Shown piece by piece: positions 25,501 through 35,198 of a DNA stretch of 64,000 bases. Numbering within the stretch: the stretch's first letter is position 1; each line of letters starts with the position of its first letter. The translations under genes and the position numbers were made by a program. The stretch lies in assembly GCA_002794775.1 (NCBI GenBank), contig NBAY01000014.1:671930-735929 (forward strand), written 5' to 3'. Under the pieces are notes generated by a model. The model was not told the DNA's origin. It did no database searches and worked only from the letters and a program-made list of their open reading frames with translations. This stretch comes from Porodaedalea pini. Its lineage: Eukaryota > Basidiomycota > Agaricomycetes > Hymenochaetales > Hymenochaetaceae.

Positions 25501-28040
25501 CCTGCGGGCACGTTCACGGAAGCGTTCCTTGGTAAGACATGCGCAATGCAACTTATTCATTATAGATTGATTCTGTCGCAGCTATCAAATGGATGACTTG
25601 TCGGAAGTCAGATGTATGGTGAAGGTTGAACGAGACCTTCCGACTTGCGAACACAGCGTACAGGTTTCTTGCAGCTTTGATGTTAAGGTGCACAAATGCC
25701 AAGCGCTCTGTGATGGCAACCTACCTTGCTGCGGGAAATCTTGCAAAGCAAAATGTCATGCTTGCCAGGAACCCCCCATAGATCCTGCTGTCCCCCGAGT
25801 TGTCCCCCGCACACGGCATTGCTCGCACGAATGTGGCAGACCTCTTTTCTGCGAGCATTCATGTCGGGGCATCTGTGCTGCCGACCACAAATGTCTCAAC
25901 GAGTGCCAGGAAAGATGTAGACAGTCGTGTGCTCATGCTCAGTGCCGACTGCCCTGTTCGAAGCCCTGTGCTCCCTGTCAGGAGGCTTGTACATGGTCAG
26001 TCCTGTTTGTTCTTGTCAAGTTCTTTGTACTAAAGTGACATCGCTGGTAGGAATTGTTCACATCATTCGTGCCCGGTGCCCTGTGGCTCGGTAAGAAACT
26101 CCGCATAGACCTTTTTTAGAATACAGTCGTACTGATTGCAGTCTAGGTTTGTGCAAGGCTACCTTGCGACTTACGATGCGGTAACTCTCTCTCTTGTGGT
26201 CACCGATGTCCTTCTGGTAAGTAACGCCAGCTGTAAGAACGCAACGATGGACTTGAAACATAATATTACAGTGTGTGGAGAGAATTGCGCCGACCAGATA
26301 TGTCTGGAATGCTGTCCAAAGGATAATCTAGATGCGATAGCAGACTTCATCATGCAGAGACCTCTCAGTGAACTGGATCCATCGAAGGGAACAGTCGATG
26401 AGCTCATCATCACGCTTCCTGGTTGCAAGCACGCGTTCACCGTAGAAACATTGGATGGACATTGCCAGCTGGACGAATATTACGAGCAGGATGATCAAGG
26501 GAGCTGGAAGAGCTTGAAGTCGCCTAAAACGGGTTATAAGCTTCCACCTACCTGCCCTACTTGCCGCCGTGCCATACGATCGCCTCGCTACGGGCGTGTT
26601 TACAAGCGTGCAGATCTCGACATTCTTGAGAGGAACGTCGCGTCTCACATGTCCAGATCTCTCCATACGGCTGCCGTTGAATTCAACTCCGTTGACAGGG
26701 TTACCCTTCGTGATGCTATAGGGGTCAGTACTACCACCATTCGTTACAAGGTGCCTGATATTTCGGAGAATGTTCTGAAATCTAAAGAGAAGGCCAAGAT
26801 GAAGGTCCTTAACAGCGAAGAAGAGCTCCCCGTCGCATGGAATACCATCGACCCGGGAAAACATTTGCACGGCATCCAAGCCGAAGTTTCTCAGACGTGG
26901 ACGAAGCAGATAGGTCAGATCAAAGCTGCTTACCAGCGGGCTTTTGCAGCTGCGTCTACTCGTTCAGCGCATTTGAATGCTTGGGAATCTGCCTTCTCAA
27001 GCTTATATCGGCAAGAAATTGATGATATCGTTCAAGACCCTTCCACAGCACCCCGACATCCGACGGAGCATGCTATGCGTATGACGAGGATGAAGATAGG
27101 ACAGTCGAAACCTCTTGCGGATAAGCACTTTTGCGTTGAAGCCATCTGGCTCACGATCGACATACGCTTTCTTCTCGCAGATTTTGCTCAGGAATGGTTG
27201 AAACCTAGCCTTCCCTATCCAGACAATTTCCCGTCGTTCAAAGCCGCCTGGTCGAGATTCATCACCTTCATTCTCAGTACATGTGAACGAGATGCTAACG
27301 TCGCTCTGCGCATCGCCGAGGCGTCCGAAAGTCGGAAACAGACCCTTCGCTCCAAGTTGCTTGTTCTCAACGCCAAATTGGAAGCTTTCAAATTCGACTT
27401 CCGCTTGATCCGAGAAGCGGCGATTACCACCGCTACTCGCGAACAACTCATCGAACGAGTCCACGCGGAGTTAGAAAATGTTAAGATGGCAGTGGTTTTG
27501 GAGAATGCACTTCATCGCAGGTCGAGAGGTACTGGAATGGCGGATGCCGACTTCAGAAGTCTCTTCTCGGAGCCTGCAGACGCTGTACAGACGGAGTGGG
27601 GAGACCTCGAACTCGCAATCCACACAGGCTCAGTCTATAATCCCGTTTCTTACGAGGAGAAGCAGCAAGTCGTGGCCGCCTTGATGACTGGCTGGGATTT
27701 CAGTAAGTTAGCACGACAATGTATTGCTTTGTCCTGCATTAATGATATTCTCCTCTCTAGCGCACTCGGGTCACTTTTATCAGTGTTCCAATGGACATAG
27801 TTTTGTCATAGGAGAGGTACGTTTCATCAGCCTCAATGCCTTTTTCACGACTCGGTTCTCATGATTACCGATTCATCTCAGTGCGGAGGAGCTATGGAGA
27901 CTGCTCGATGCCCTGAGTGTTATGAACTTATTGGCGGTTCAGACCATAACCTCGTCTCAACAAACAGACATGACACCGAACTCGAAGGAATTGCTCGTGC
28001 TAACGGTGCTCAAGCGAGCCCGTGGCCGTGGGCTCGATAA
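19568..28040 (+). CDS. ZNFX1/Hrr1-like SF1 helicase with CCCH, NFX1 and RZ zinc fingers
   Basis: About 25 short exons give roughly 2,300 residues from ATG 19568 to TAA 28038. In order: two CCCH fingers (CRFFNMPGGCRKGTRCPDEH and CDFYWSTGSCKRAFQCKFQH); a long N-terminal domain; an SF1 helicase with Walker A GPPGTGK (22337-22355), motif II VEEAGQ (23703), motif III IGDPLQLRP, motif V SVDNYQGEEAD and motif VI VALSRARQGLYILGN; then Cys/His-rich NFX1-type fingers (25255-26330); a helical domain; and an RZ finger at the end (HFYQCSNGHSF...CGGAMETARCPEC, 27760-27925). Animal ZNFX1 and fission-yeast Hrr1 act in RNA silencing and small-RNA inheritance; a similar role is inferred here. I see no disabling change, but splice sites were assigned by eye. 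Confidence 0.88.
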
Positions 28041-28363
28041 TGTTCATGATAAGCTACTAGGAGCTCTGTTTCATTGTTCGCTCGTACGAGTTTTTCCACT
28101 GGCAATTCTCATTCTACGTCATCAGCCAATGTCTATTTTCGACTCGGTTCCACTACATTCTACTTTGCACTCAATGATGCAGTACTTATGGTGTACTTCA
28201 GCGTCCGTAATATATTCAAAGTTGTTCTGGTCTGAATCTAAAGAAAACAAAAACGGCCACGCGCAGGCCTGTCATTTGATCGAGCGGCCTTAGTCTCAGG
28301 CTAGGGAACAAGCAAGGAACAAAGTGAACGAACAATCCAGTCGCAGTTTTACATATGAAAAAG

Positions 28364-29183
28364 TTAAGAAAAAGCCGAGCCAATGTCACCGAATTTGTTG
28401 TTTGAGAAGGACCCCGAGGCGCGCAGGTGTTGCGACTCGGCGTTGTCGAGCACGCCCGAGAAAGTGGAACAACTACCACACGCGACGCCGGGGATAGAGG
28501 CGTCTGTAGCGGTGGGCTAGTCGCTGTCAAGTCACAAGATATTGGTTGCTTGGCCGTCTCCGAATCATCACCATCACAGTGCCCGTATCGATCACTTCGT
28601 CTACAGTCGAAAGCCACTCGTGGCCACGAAGGTGCTGGTGTTGTCGCCGGAAGTAGGGAGTAACGAAAATCGTCGGTGATAGAGCCATATGCGTCCATTC
28701 CTATGGTTTCTGAATGACATTGCCGTTCTGCACATATAAGTGGCGGATTTGGAAAAGCACGCCCGTAGTGGTGTTGTCGGCGGTAATGAACTGTGTAACG
28801 ACGTGAGCTTAGAAGCAGTGTCGACCGTCAAGCCGGTACCGAGGAACGGCTGCTCATCCATGCGGAACGAGTTGAAGTCGAAGCTGTCCTTCTCGTATAC
28901 TCCACCGTATCGCTTGCCGCCGTCGTCGCAGCTGGTGCCAGAGCAGCGAGTCTGCCCCTGACTAGTGCAGACGTGAGGGGTGAGGGCCATCGCCATAGAG
29001 TCGGTCTTCCGGATGTTCATCTCATTGCAGCATGAGCCACACATGCTGGTTCCGCCATTCACATCGTTGTCGAAAAGGGATCCCAGTCTCATATATGGGA
29101 AATAAGAATACAGTCTTACAAATAGAAGCAAATGAAAGTGTACCTCGTCATTGATGAACTGGACATCGTGAGGTTGCTGGATA
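28364..29183 (-). pseudogene. GH7 cellobiohydrolase pseudogene, C-terminal part
   Basis: The minus strand reads the second half of a glycoside hydrolase family 7 catalytic domain. It begins right after the inserted element with QQPHDVQFINDE, has a 50-60 nt intron, then FDNDVNGG, CGSCCNEMNIRK, TPHVCTSQGQTRCSG, KRYGGVY, DFNSFRM and TVDTASKLT. In other frames follow [44 protein letters not shown] and GDIGSAFS ending at the TAA (28364). Family 7 enzymes cleave cellulose from the reducing end and need an ExDxxE motif. Here that site reads E-M-N-I-R-K, so the second and third acids are lost. Frame changes and a stop add to the damage. Confidence 0.85.
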
Positions 29184-29200
29184 CATCAGGAAAACCCTCC
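29184..29200 (+). repeat. Left 17-bp terminal inverted repeat
   Basis: CATCAGGAAAACCCTCC, the exact reverse complement of 32402-32418. The preceding GATA and the TATC after the other end extend the palindrome to 21 bp, so the true terminus could be up to four bases further out. The in-frame repair of the GH7 codons favours TA as the target duplication. Confidence 0.8.
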
Positions 29201-29599
29201 CAAGTAGAAAAAGATAGAATTGGCTTAGAATACAATAATACTGGTAGAATATTCTGGAATGATATTAGAATGTGCTTGGACTCAGCAAGCTTGTTCAGAA
29301 TTGGATGGAATTGAGGTGAATTCTGGAGCTCTGTTGGAATTTTCTGGAATCAGCAAGCCGAACATTTGGAATTGAACAGAATCGGCAGCTTGAAATTTAG
29401 AATATAGATAGAAAAATGATACACCTCATAGATTCTATGGAATTTTGTAGAATAAAAAATTGATTGTGGAATTCATTAGATTCTGCCATGGCTTGACACA
29501 GGTGCAGGTACTAGATTGGCTTCTTGGACCTATACTGGGACCCATGAACTATCTGCAGGTTACAGTGTTTTTCATAAGTCTTGAGCATTTCAGCACCTC

Positions 29600-30220
29600 A
29601 AAAACCTGTTAAATCCATATCTCTGTCAATTCTTCACAGAATCATTTCAAAAATGTTGCCAAATTCATTTTTCAACAGCTTCTAAATGTTTGTGAGCTTA
29701 GTAGACAGAAGGTGGAATATTGAGGCTGCAGTAGTGAGAATGGGTGTTTTTCTAGAAAAAACTCCTTCCCAGATTTTTCCTGAGCTCAATTTTGAAGCTA
29801 ATGACATGAAACTTGTTGGAGAATGGTCTATATACTATACTGTTGATGTTATGAGGGATGAACTAGAGTGAATGTCTCCTCTTGTCCTGTTTGACTGTTG
29901 TGCTGAAACCCTCAAACTCATCCAAATTTGCTTGACTCAGACAGTTGTCAAAAAATTGCCTGCATTGTTATAAGCCATCTATAATTTAATATACAGTATA
30001 GATACCATTCTCCAACAAAGTTCATGTCATTAGCTTCAAAATTGAGCTCAGGAAAAATCTGGGAAGGAGGTTTTCTCAAAAAACACCCATTTTCACTACT
30101 GCAGTCTCAATATTCCACCTTCTGTCCTCTAAGCTCACATAAATTTAGAAACTTTTCTGAAGAGTTTTTGTGAAGAATTGAGTGAGATATGATGTATTTT
30201 GTATTTGGAGGCACTTCAGG
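29600..30220. repeat. Imperfect inverted repeat, arms of about 220 bp
   Basis: Arms at about 29625-29850 and 29990-30215 are reverse complements with scattered differences. The best-matched part is the block from gtgagcttag through gaatggt (29690-29835). They are separated by about 145 bases and would fold into a long hairpin. It may be a foldback MITE nested in the larger element. No protein is encoded. Confidence 0.7.
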
Positions 30221-30395
30221 TGACAAAAACTGCTAAGTCCAATTTCCCACACCTGGATGTGTCATCCACAGAAGAGGTGTGGGAACTTGATCACATGTAT
30301 GTTGGTTTTGACGCGACATGCCACACATCGCTTTCACATCTGCTGCCACTCCAATATGTCTGGTGCCGACGTCCTTACAGAATGTCTGAAAAAAC

Positions 30396-31926
30396 CCTCA
30401 ATCACACCCACCGCAACCATCACACACGAAGTGGTAGCCTCACCGGCCGCCTGGTGGGATGCACTCACTGCTGCAGGCAACATGCCGTCCCGACTTCTGA
30501 CCTTCAACTTATTAGAATGCTCGTCTTCAAGCCGAAGACCGTAAAGTCTGCCGCAACAGTTCCTGTTGTCGTCATTGTACGCATCGCCGGACCTGCTAAA
30601 ATAATTTTTTGTGTTGGACAAGGACTCCCATGAGCCCAGTCTCTTTATCTGTCCACACGCATTGTTAAAGTTTGTCCAGTTTCACCATTAGCACTTGACG
30701 CAAACACATTCCCAAAGGTTGTCACAGTCCTTGATGCATCACTCACATCATCGACTTCCCTCTTCGCCGTACATGCACTCGCCTCTGATTTTACCGTCTT
30801 CCTCCCTGGAACCAACATTGCTTCATACTGGCGTGTCTCGAAACGGAGACCAAGCTTCACAAGGTAGATTTCGTGGAACTCAAGGCCGAGGCTGTGGCGC
30901 CTGCTGTGCGCACGTCTGCAATTGTCGCCCAGGAAAAGGCAACGAAAGAGGAAGGGAGAATTGACGGCACGGTGAAGATTACTATTGGCATGAAGAAAGG
31001 GTCGACTTTCCGGGTTGGTATACGAACGTGCGTTGATTGTTCTGTAATCCTCACTTTGTGCTGACAAATATTATAGGCGCTGATTAAGGTCGGTATGACA
31101 TGCGTCTTCAGAGGGAGCTCCGAGCTTGAGGAGCCCATAGCAATCTGTCCGACTACAGAAACGGTCATGTATCCCTACTGAAGTACGGGAAATTCTCAAT
31201 TTACATCGTCGCGTGTACGAGGTGCTGCTTACTGTACTCGTCATCACAGGCATCAAGTCGGACAAGGAGAAGTTTGCCGGTGGTCTTTACACGATGACCG
31301 GCCGTGGCATCCAAGTTGCGATGTCGCATTGCCTTGGCCAAGACTTCTCACGGCCAGAGATGTTCAACGTCGTGGTCTCAGACCTGGACAATCCGCAGGG
31401 TACGGGTCTGAACGGTGGCAAATTATTCTGTGGCAGAACACGTGGAGCCTTAGCACACGCATGGTCGGAATCATGGTCATGATTCGTGGCGACAACCAGG
31501 GTCTTGTTCTCCCATCACGCGTCGCTCGTTCTCCTGCGGTATTACCATGCGCACTAATAAGCAGGAGTTATACGACCGCTGTGAGGAGCTCGCGAAGACG
31601 CTCAGGAAAGTGCGAAGGTGGATGTACGGGACGGCTACACTCCTGGCTACAAGTTCAACGACTGGAAACAGAAGGCGCGAAAATTCAATTATTCCTTATT
31701 TCTCGGTTTTCCTGTGGTCTTACAAATGGCTTTTTGTCCAGGTGCTCCACTTCGCCTTGAACTCAGTCCAGTTGATATCCAGAAGAAGCAAACACTTTCT
31801 GTGCGATGTGATACGGGCTTGAAGGAGACTGCCATACCTGCACTTCTCAAGACTATTCAACAGGAGATGTTTGAGCACGCAAAGGCAAGGTACATGTCTT
31901 GCCTGCGCGTCGTGACAATGGGATGA
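30396..31926 (+). pseudogene. Prolyl-tRNA synthetase pseudogene, fragment 1
   Basis: Frame-shifting pieces follow the order of a eukaryotic-type prolyl-tRNA synthetase. The first are editing/YbaK-like segments (HEVVASPAAWWDALTAAGN, LVFKPKTVKSAATVPVVVI, FPKVVTVLDASLTSS, FAVHALASDFTVFLPG). Then come a linker with VDFVELKAEA and KITIGMKK, class II catalytic pieces (GSSELEEPIAICPTTETVMYPY, EKFAGGLYTMT, FSRPEMFNVVV, TRMVGIMVMIRGDNQGLVLP) and the anticodon-binding region (KQELYDRCEELAKTL, DGYTPGYKFNDW, GAPLRLELSP). A spliceosomal intron is still present near 31027-31077, so this is a copied genomic fragment, not a retrocopy. Deletions remove part of the catalytic core (31175-31205). It has many stops and is not functional. 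Confidence 0.8.
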
Positions 31927-31938
31927 TGTCGTGCTGAC

Positions 31939-32165
31939 ACTGCTTCATACTTGCGTGCTCTCAGAACTGGCGAGACCAAGCTTCACAAGGTAGATTTTGT
32001 GGAACTCAAGATCGATGCTGCGGCGTGCCTTACATCGTCGCATGTACAAAAGGAGCTGCTTGCCGTACCCGTCATCCTGGGCATCAAGTCTGAGAAGAAG
32101 TTTGCCAGTGGTCTGTACATGATGACCGTGAAAGGCTTCATTCCGACGACCGGCCGTGGCATCCT
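31939..32165 (+). pseudogene. Prolyl-tRNA synthetase pseudogene, fragment 2
   Basis: This is a second, shorter copy of pieces found in fragment 1. ASYLRALRTGETKLHKVDFVELKIDA matches about 30810-30890, and after a deletion ELLAVPVILGIKSEKKFASGLYMMTVKGFIPTTGRGI matches 31220-31310. It keeps the GFIPTT residues that fragment 1 has lost, so it did not arise from fragment 1 as it now stands. Both may come from one captured gene that was duplicated before the deletions. Confidence 0.75.
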
Positions 32166-32401
32166 TTTAGTTTAGTAGTTAATGTTTAGGAATATTATGG
32201 AATACACTAATAAAGAGTCGGAAATGCTAAGATAAGTAACAAAACAGGATTGGAATACCATTGGAATGTAAGTGGAATGTAATTGGAATGCAGCAGAATG
32301 CACGGTGTAGGGAATGACCTTTAGGAATGATGCGGAATTGGAATGAGCCAGAATCACTTAGAATTTCTGGCGCATTCCAATGATTCCACCAGTTCCGGCC
32401 A

Positions 32402-32418
32402 GGAGGGTTTTCCTGATG
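32402..32418 (-). repeat. Right 17-bp terminal inverted repeat
   Basis: Exact reverse complement of 29184-29200, followed by the second TA (32419-32420). See the element entry. Confidence 0.8.
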
Positions 32419-32566
32419 TATCGCAATAGTCAGTTCCGTATGCGGCGTCGGCATTGTTGCCCTCACACTTGGAGAGACCACCAGTTCGAATGGTAAAGCG
32501 TTGAGACCACAGGGAATGTCGGACATGTCGACGTCAAGAGTACACGAGAGTCTAACTTTGGTAATT
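32419..32566 (-). pseudogene. GH7 cellobiohydrolase pseudogene, N-terminal part
   Basis: Minus-strand pieces LDVDMSDIPCGLNAL and, in the next frame, NNADAAYGTDYCD correspond to the GH7 stretch FDVDVSNLPCGLN...AKYGTGYCD. The chain then continues beyond the insertion at 29183. A frameshift lies between the two pieces. Upstream of about 32566 I see no more GH7 sequence, so the signal peptide and the first 100 or so residues are missing. Confidence 0.75.
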
Positions 32567-32776
32567 GTCACACCCTCATTCGTATTTATTATCAATAGCA
32601 CCAAAAGGTATGCGGGAGTACTAAAAGATGAAAGAGAGGCACAAAAAAAGTGACGGATTTGAAACAAACCTCCAGAAAAAGTAAACATAGAGTGAAAGGA
32701 GACGCAGTATACATTCTGTAGGACAAAATTGTGGAGACTAAGCCTAGACCGTACAGGATCAACAGGAAACAACTAC

Positions 32777-32908
32777 CTATTTCTCAGGGCCCGTGGGCGG
32801 TCCGAACCCCGGGTAAGACATCAAGGTCAAAGGAACCAGCTCTCTACCCCGAGCATCGTCGTAGATTGTTATCGCAACCACCAGGACGACGATGACAATA
32901 ATGATCAT
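32777..32908 (-). CDS. Possible 43-residue single-pass membrane peptide
   Basis: A short minus-strand frame starts with an unbroken hydrophobic segment (MIIIVIVVLVVAITIY). A polar, Pro/Gly-rich tail ends in GFGPPTGPEK. It could be the last exon of a type I membrane protein whose upstream part is decayed (a stop lies just before the segment), or chance. No family recognised. Confidence 0.25.
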   Translation of the reverse strand: MIIIVIVVLVVAITIYDDARGRELVPLTLMSYPGFGPPTGPEK

Positions 32909-33892
32909 CAGAGAGGATCACAAGAATCTGTTGACTCTGGAAACCGATTGCAGTCCCATTTGCGTATCCCACGCTCCCAACGAGGTAGGCACTCATGCGG
33001 TGTACAAATTGAGGCTGGAGGTAATGTTACATTGTTAGTGGGGGTCCGCAATTGACGCGCGTGCGTTCCCACGCACCTCCCAAGTGTCGGAGTGTCAAAA
33101 AAAGTGGTGCTCAAAATCTTCCCTTTTTGCCAGCTCCATATCTTCCTCAACATGTAATTAAAAATCAAGAAAAAATCATAATATAGTATGAATTAAGTGG
33201 AATCACAAAATGTACAGAGGAATTTTTTACAACTACATTATTTATAAAAATACAAAGGTTTCTTGGGCTAAACTAAGTGTACCTCAATGAATTATTTTTT
33301 TAGAGCAGATTCCTCTGTACAAAATGTAGAATAGTTCCTTCACAGTAATTTTCATTAAGAAAGTTGGGCAGATAAATGAAGTGGTGAGGTGCAAGAGAAC
33401 CTAGAAGAGGTGAAGTTCACCCAGAATCACTGTGTACATAGGCATTTTGACTATTTTTCTCATAGAAGATCAGCATCTTGACACGTCAACATGTCTCAAC
33501 CTTCGTGCCTCACAGAATTATTTGTCTCATATAATGTGATTCTGTTAATCAATTTACATTCTGATGTATTTGAGCATTCAACCTGACTCCAATATGTAAT
33601 ATTAGTCAAATTCAAGCCACCTCCTGCATTCCATATTATTCTGCAATTTTCATAATCACTAAACACACTTTTGTTGCCACATGACTACTATATAAAGTAA
33701 GTATATGAGCTCTGACCCAAAAAAGGAGAGCACATGTGACTCACATCAATTGTGGACCCCCAATGTTAGACAGAGATTGCAGTGTGTATACGTAAGTCTG
33801 GCTGGATGTATCACCATTGACTGTAGGCTTTCCCACAGTCTTATTCAAAGCAGGGATCAATGAAAGGTCAATATAGATGCCTAGATCCCCAA
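32909..33892. other. AT-rich intergenic stretch
   Basis: No gene, repeat or regulatory element that I can support. Very AT-rich from 33150 to 33720. Confidence 0.4.
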
Positions 33893-34735
33893 CCATTATA
33901 GTGATTAACTATTGCCTACATGCCGGCCAAGTCTTTCTCCCCTCACTTACACTACTCCTTTGACTCCCTTTACTGGCCGCCAAACATTACTATTGATACA
34001 TTCACAATTGGTGGCCAACTCTTTATTATAATTCTTGGTATGGACACGGTCGGACAGATGGATGTTGTATGAACTCGATCAGCACATGGCCAACCAACTC
34101 TCATGGGCACAGGTGGAAGGATTTAGGCGAGTAGGACAAGGACATGGGATACAGTTGTGCAGTGGTGGGAGATGAGAGAGCAGATTGGGCACTATAACAT
34201 CACTCTGTGACGATCAGCTGCATGATGTGCACAGGCCAATCATCGACTCACCTTCACATCCATTCACGCAGACTCGGCCGAGTCTTGCACCGCTTTCTCT
34301 GCTTCAGTTTAGTATAAATTTGCAGTAGTTTGTAGATGGAATGGCATAGATAGGGAGATATAAGACAAGTACAGAGATAGACAGTACCCCTCTACCTCCA
34401 TACAGCAGCAATCTACTACATGCATTACTACACACTACTCGCCCGACTCTCACTCTGAAAACAGTATACACTGACTCTGTCACCAACTCTCAGAACCCCA
34501 TCACCCAATCACCGAACACCCTCAGCCACTGTCACAAGTGCTGATTCTACCCGCCCGAGTCTTGGTCCAACTGGAATCCCGCACGTATCCATATCGCCGA
34601 GTCTTCATATCTCGAACCTTGCTCTACTTAGGTTGTCCCTCTCGATATACCGAGTCACCATAGTCCCCCTTGGGCCAAACACAAGTACTAGCCTGGATCG
34701 CCCTTCAGATTAGAAGAGTCTGCACCTCTACACTG
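33893..34735 (+). repeat. Left arm of the 6.2-kb element
   Basis: It matches the reverse complement of 39236-40066. Compared with the right arm, the outer 120 bases have lost CpG: for example ATCGGCGGCCGACTC on the right is ATTGGTGGCCAACTC on the left. The innermost 100 bases show changes in both directions. Confidence 0.75.
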
Positions 34736-35198
34736 TCCTCAACAATTTCAACTCTGAGATATTGGTGAGGCCATGTATAAACAAAGCAAAGGAACCATTG
34801 TTTGCCCCTGCACCCTTGGTAAGAATGAGAGGGTAGATACCTATAGTTCAAATATAAATATGAAGCTACCATTGAATAAGATACATATAAACCAAAACAC
34901 CATGGTGGATGTACCAAATGATACCACTATTGAGCCAGACTTCACAACAGATTCTAGATCCATGACTCCCTGCATGTCCTCCCCTCCCCTCCCCCCCCCC
35001 TTCAAAAGCCCAGGTCACATTAGAAGAGGAAGAGCTACTCTTCTGCACCAATGTCGGCACAACCCACTGACACTCAAAGTCATATAGTATGGCATCACTT
35101 CCATACATCATGTGATTGAAGTCAAGGAGGTACATATCACACAGCAGCATCTCAAAAACAATGTTATTCCAAGAACTGCCATTGTCATGTTCTATACC

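Larger units (their letters stand above)
29184..32418. mobile_element. 3.2-kb TIR element carrying prolyl-tRNA synthetase fragments
   Basis: The ends are perfect 17-bp inverted repeats (CATCAGGAAAACCCTCC), flanked on both sides by TA (29182-29183 and 32419-32420). On both flanks the minus strand encodes adjacent parts of one GH7 gene; removing the element and one TA joins them in frame as Y-C-D-I-Q, as expected for GH7. The element is therefore a clean insertion. About 250 bp inside each end is packed with short GGAAT/ATTCC motifs, which could be transposase-binding sites. The interior has a large hairpin (29.6-30.2 kb) and two degenerate prolyl-tRNA synthetase fragments, but no transposase that I can recognise. 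A TA duplication suits Tc1/mariner-type mobilisation; the superfamily is not proven. Confidence 0.8.

Noticed and set aside
28427..28961. Plus-strand frames opposite the GH7 fragment
   Set aside because: They are shadows: the minus strand carries recognisable GH7 sequence through the same bases.
30396..32165. Prolyl-tRNA synthetase as a functional gene
   Set aside because: Several frame changes, stops and deletions of catalytic-core segments; the second piece is only a partial duplicate.
29184..32418. Helitron as the identity of the 3.2-kb gene-capturing element
   Set aside because: Helitrons lack terminal inverted repeats and do not duplicate TA; this element has both inverted ends and a TA duplication.
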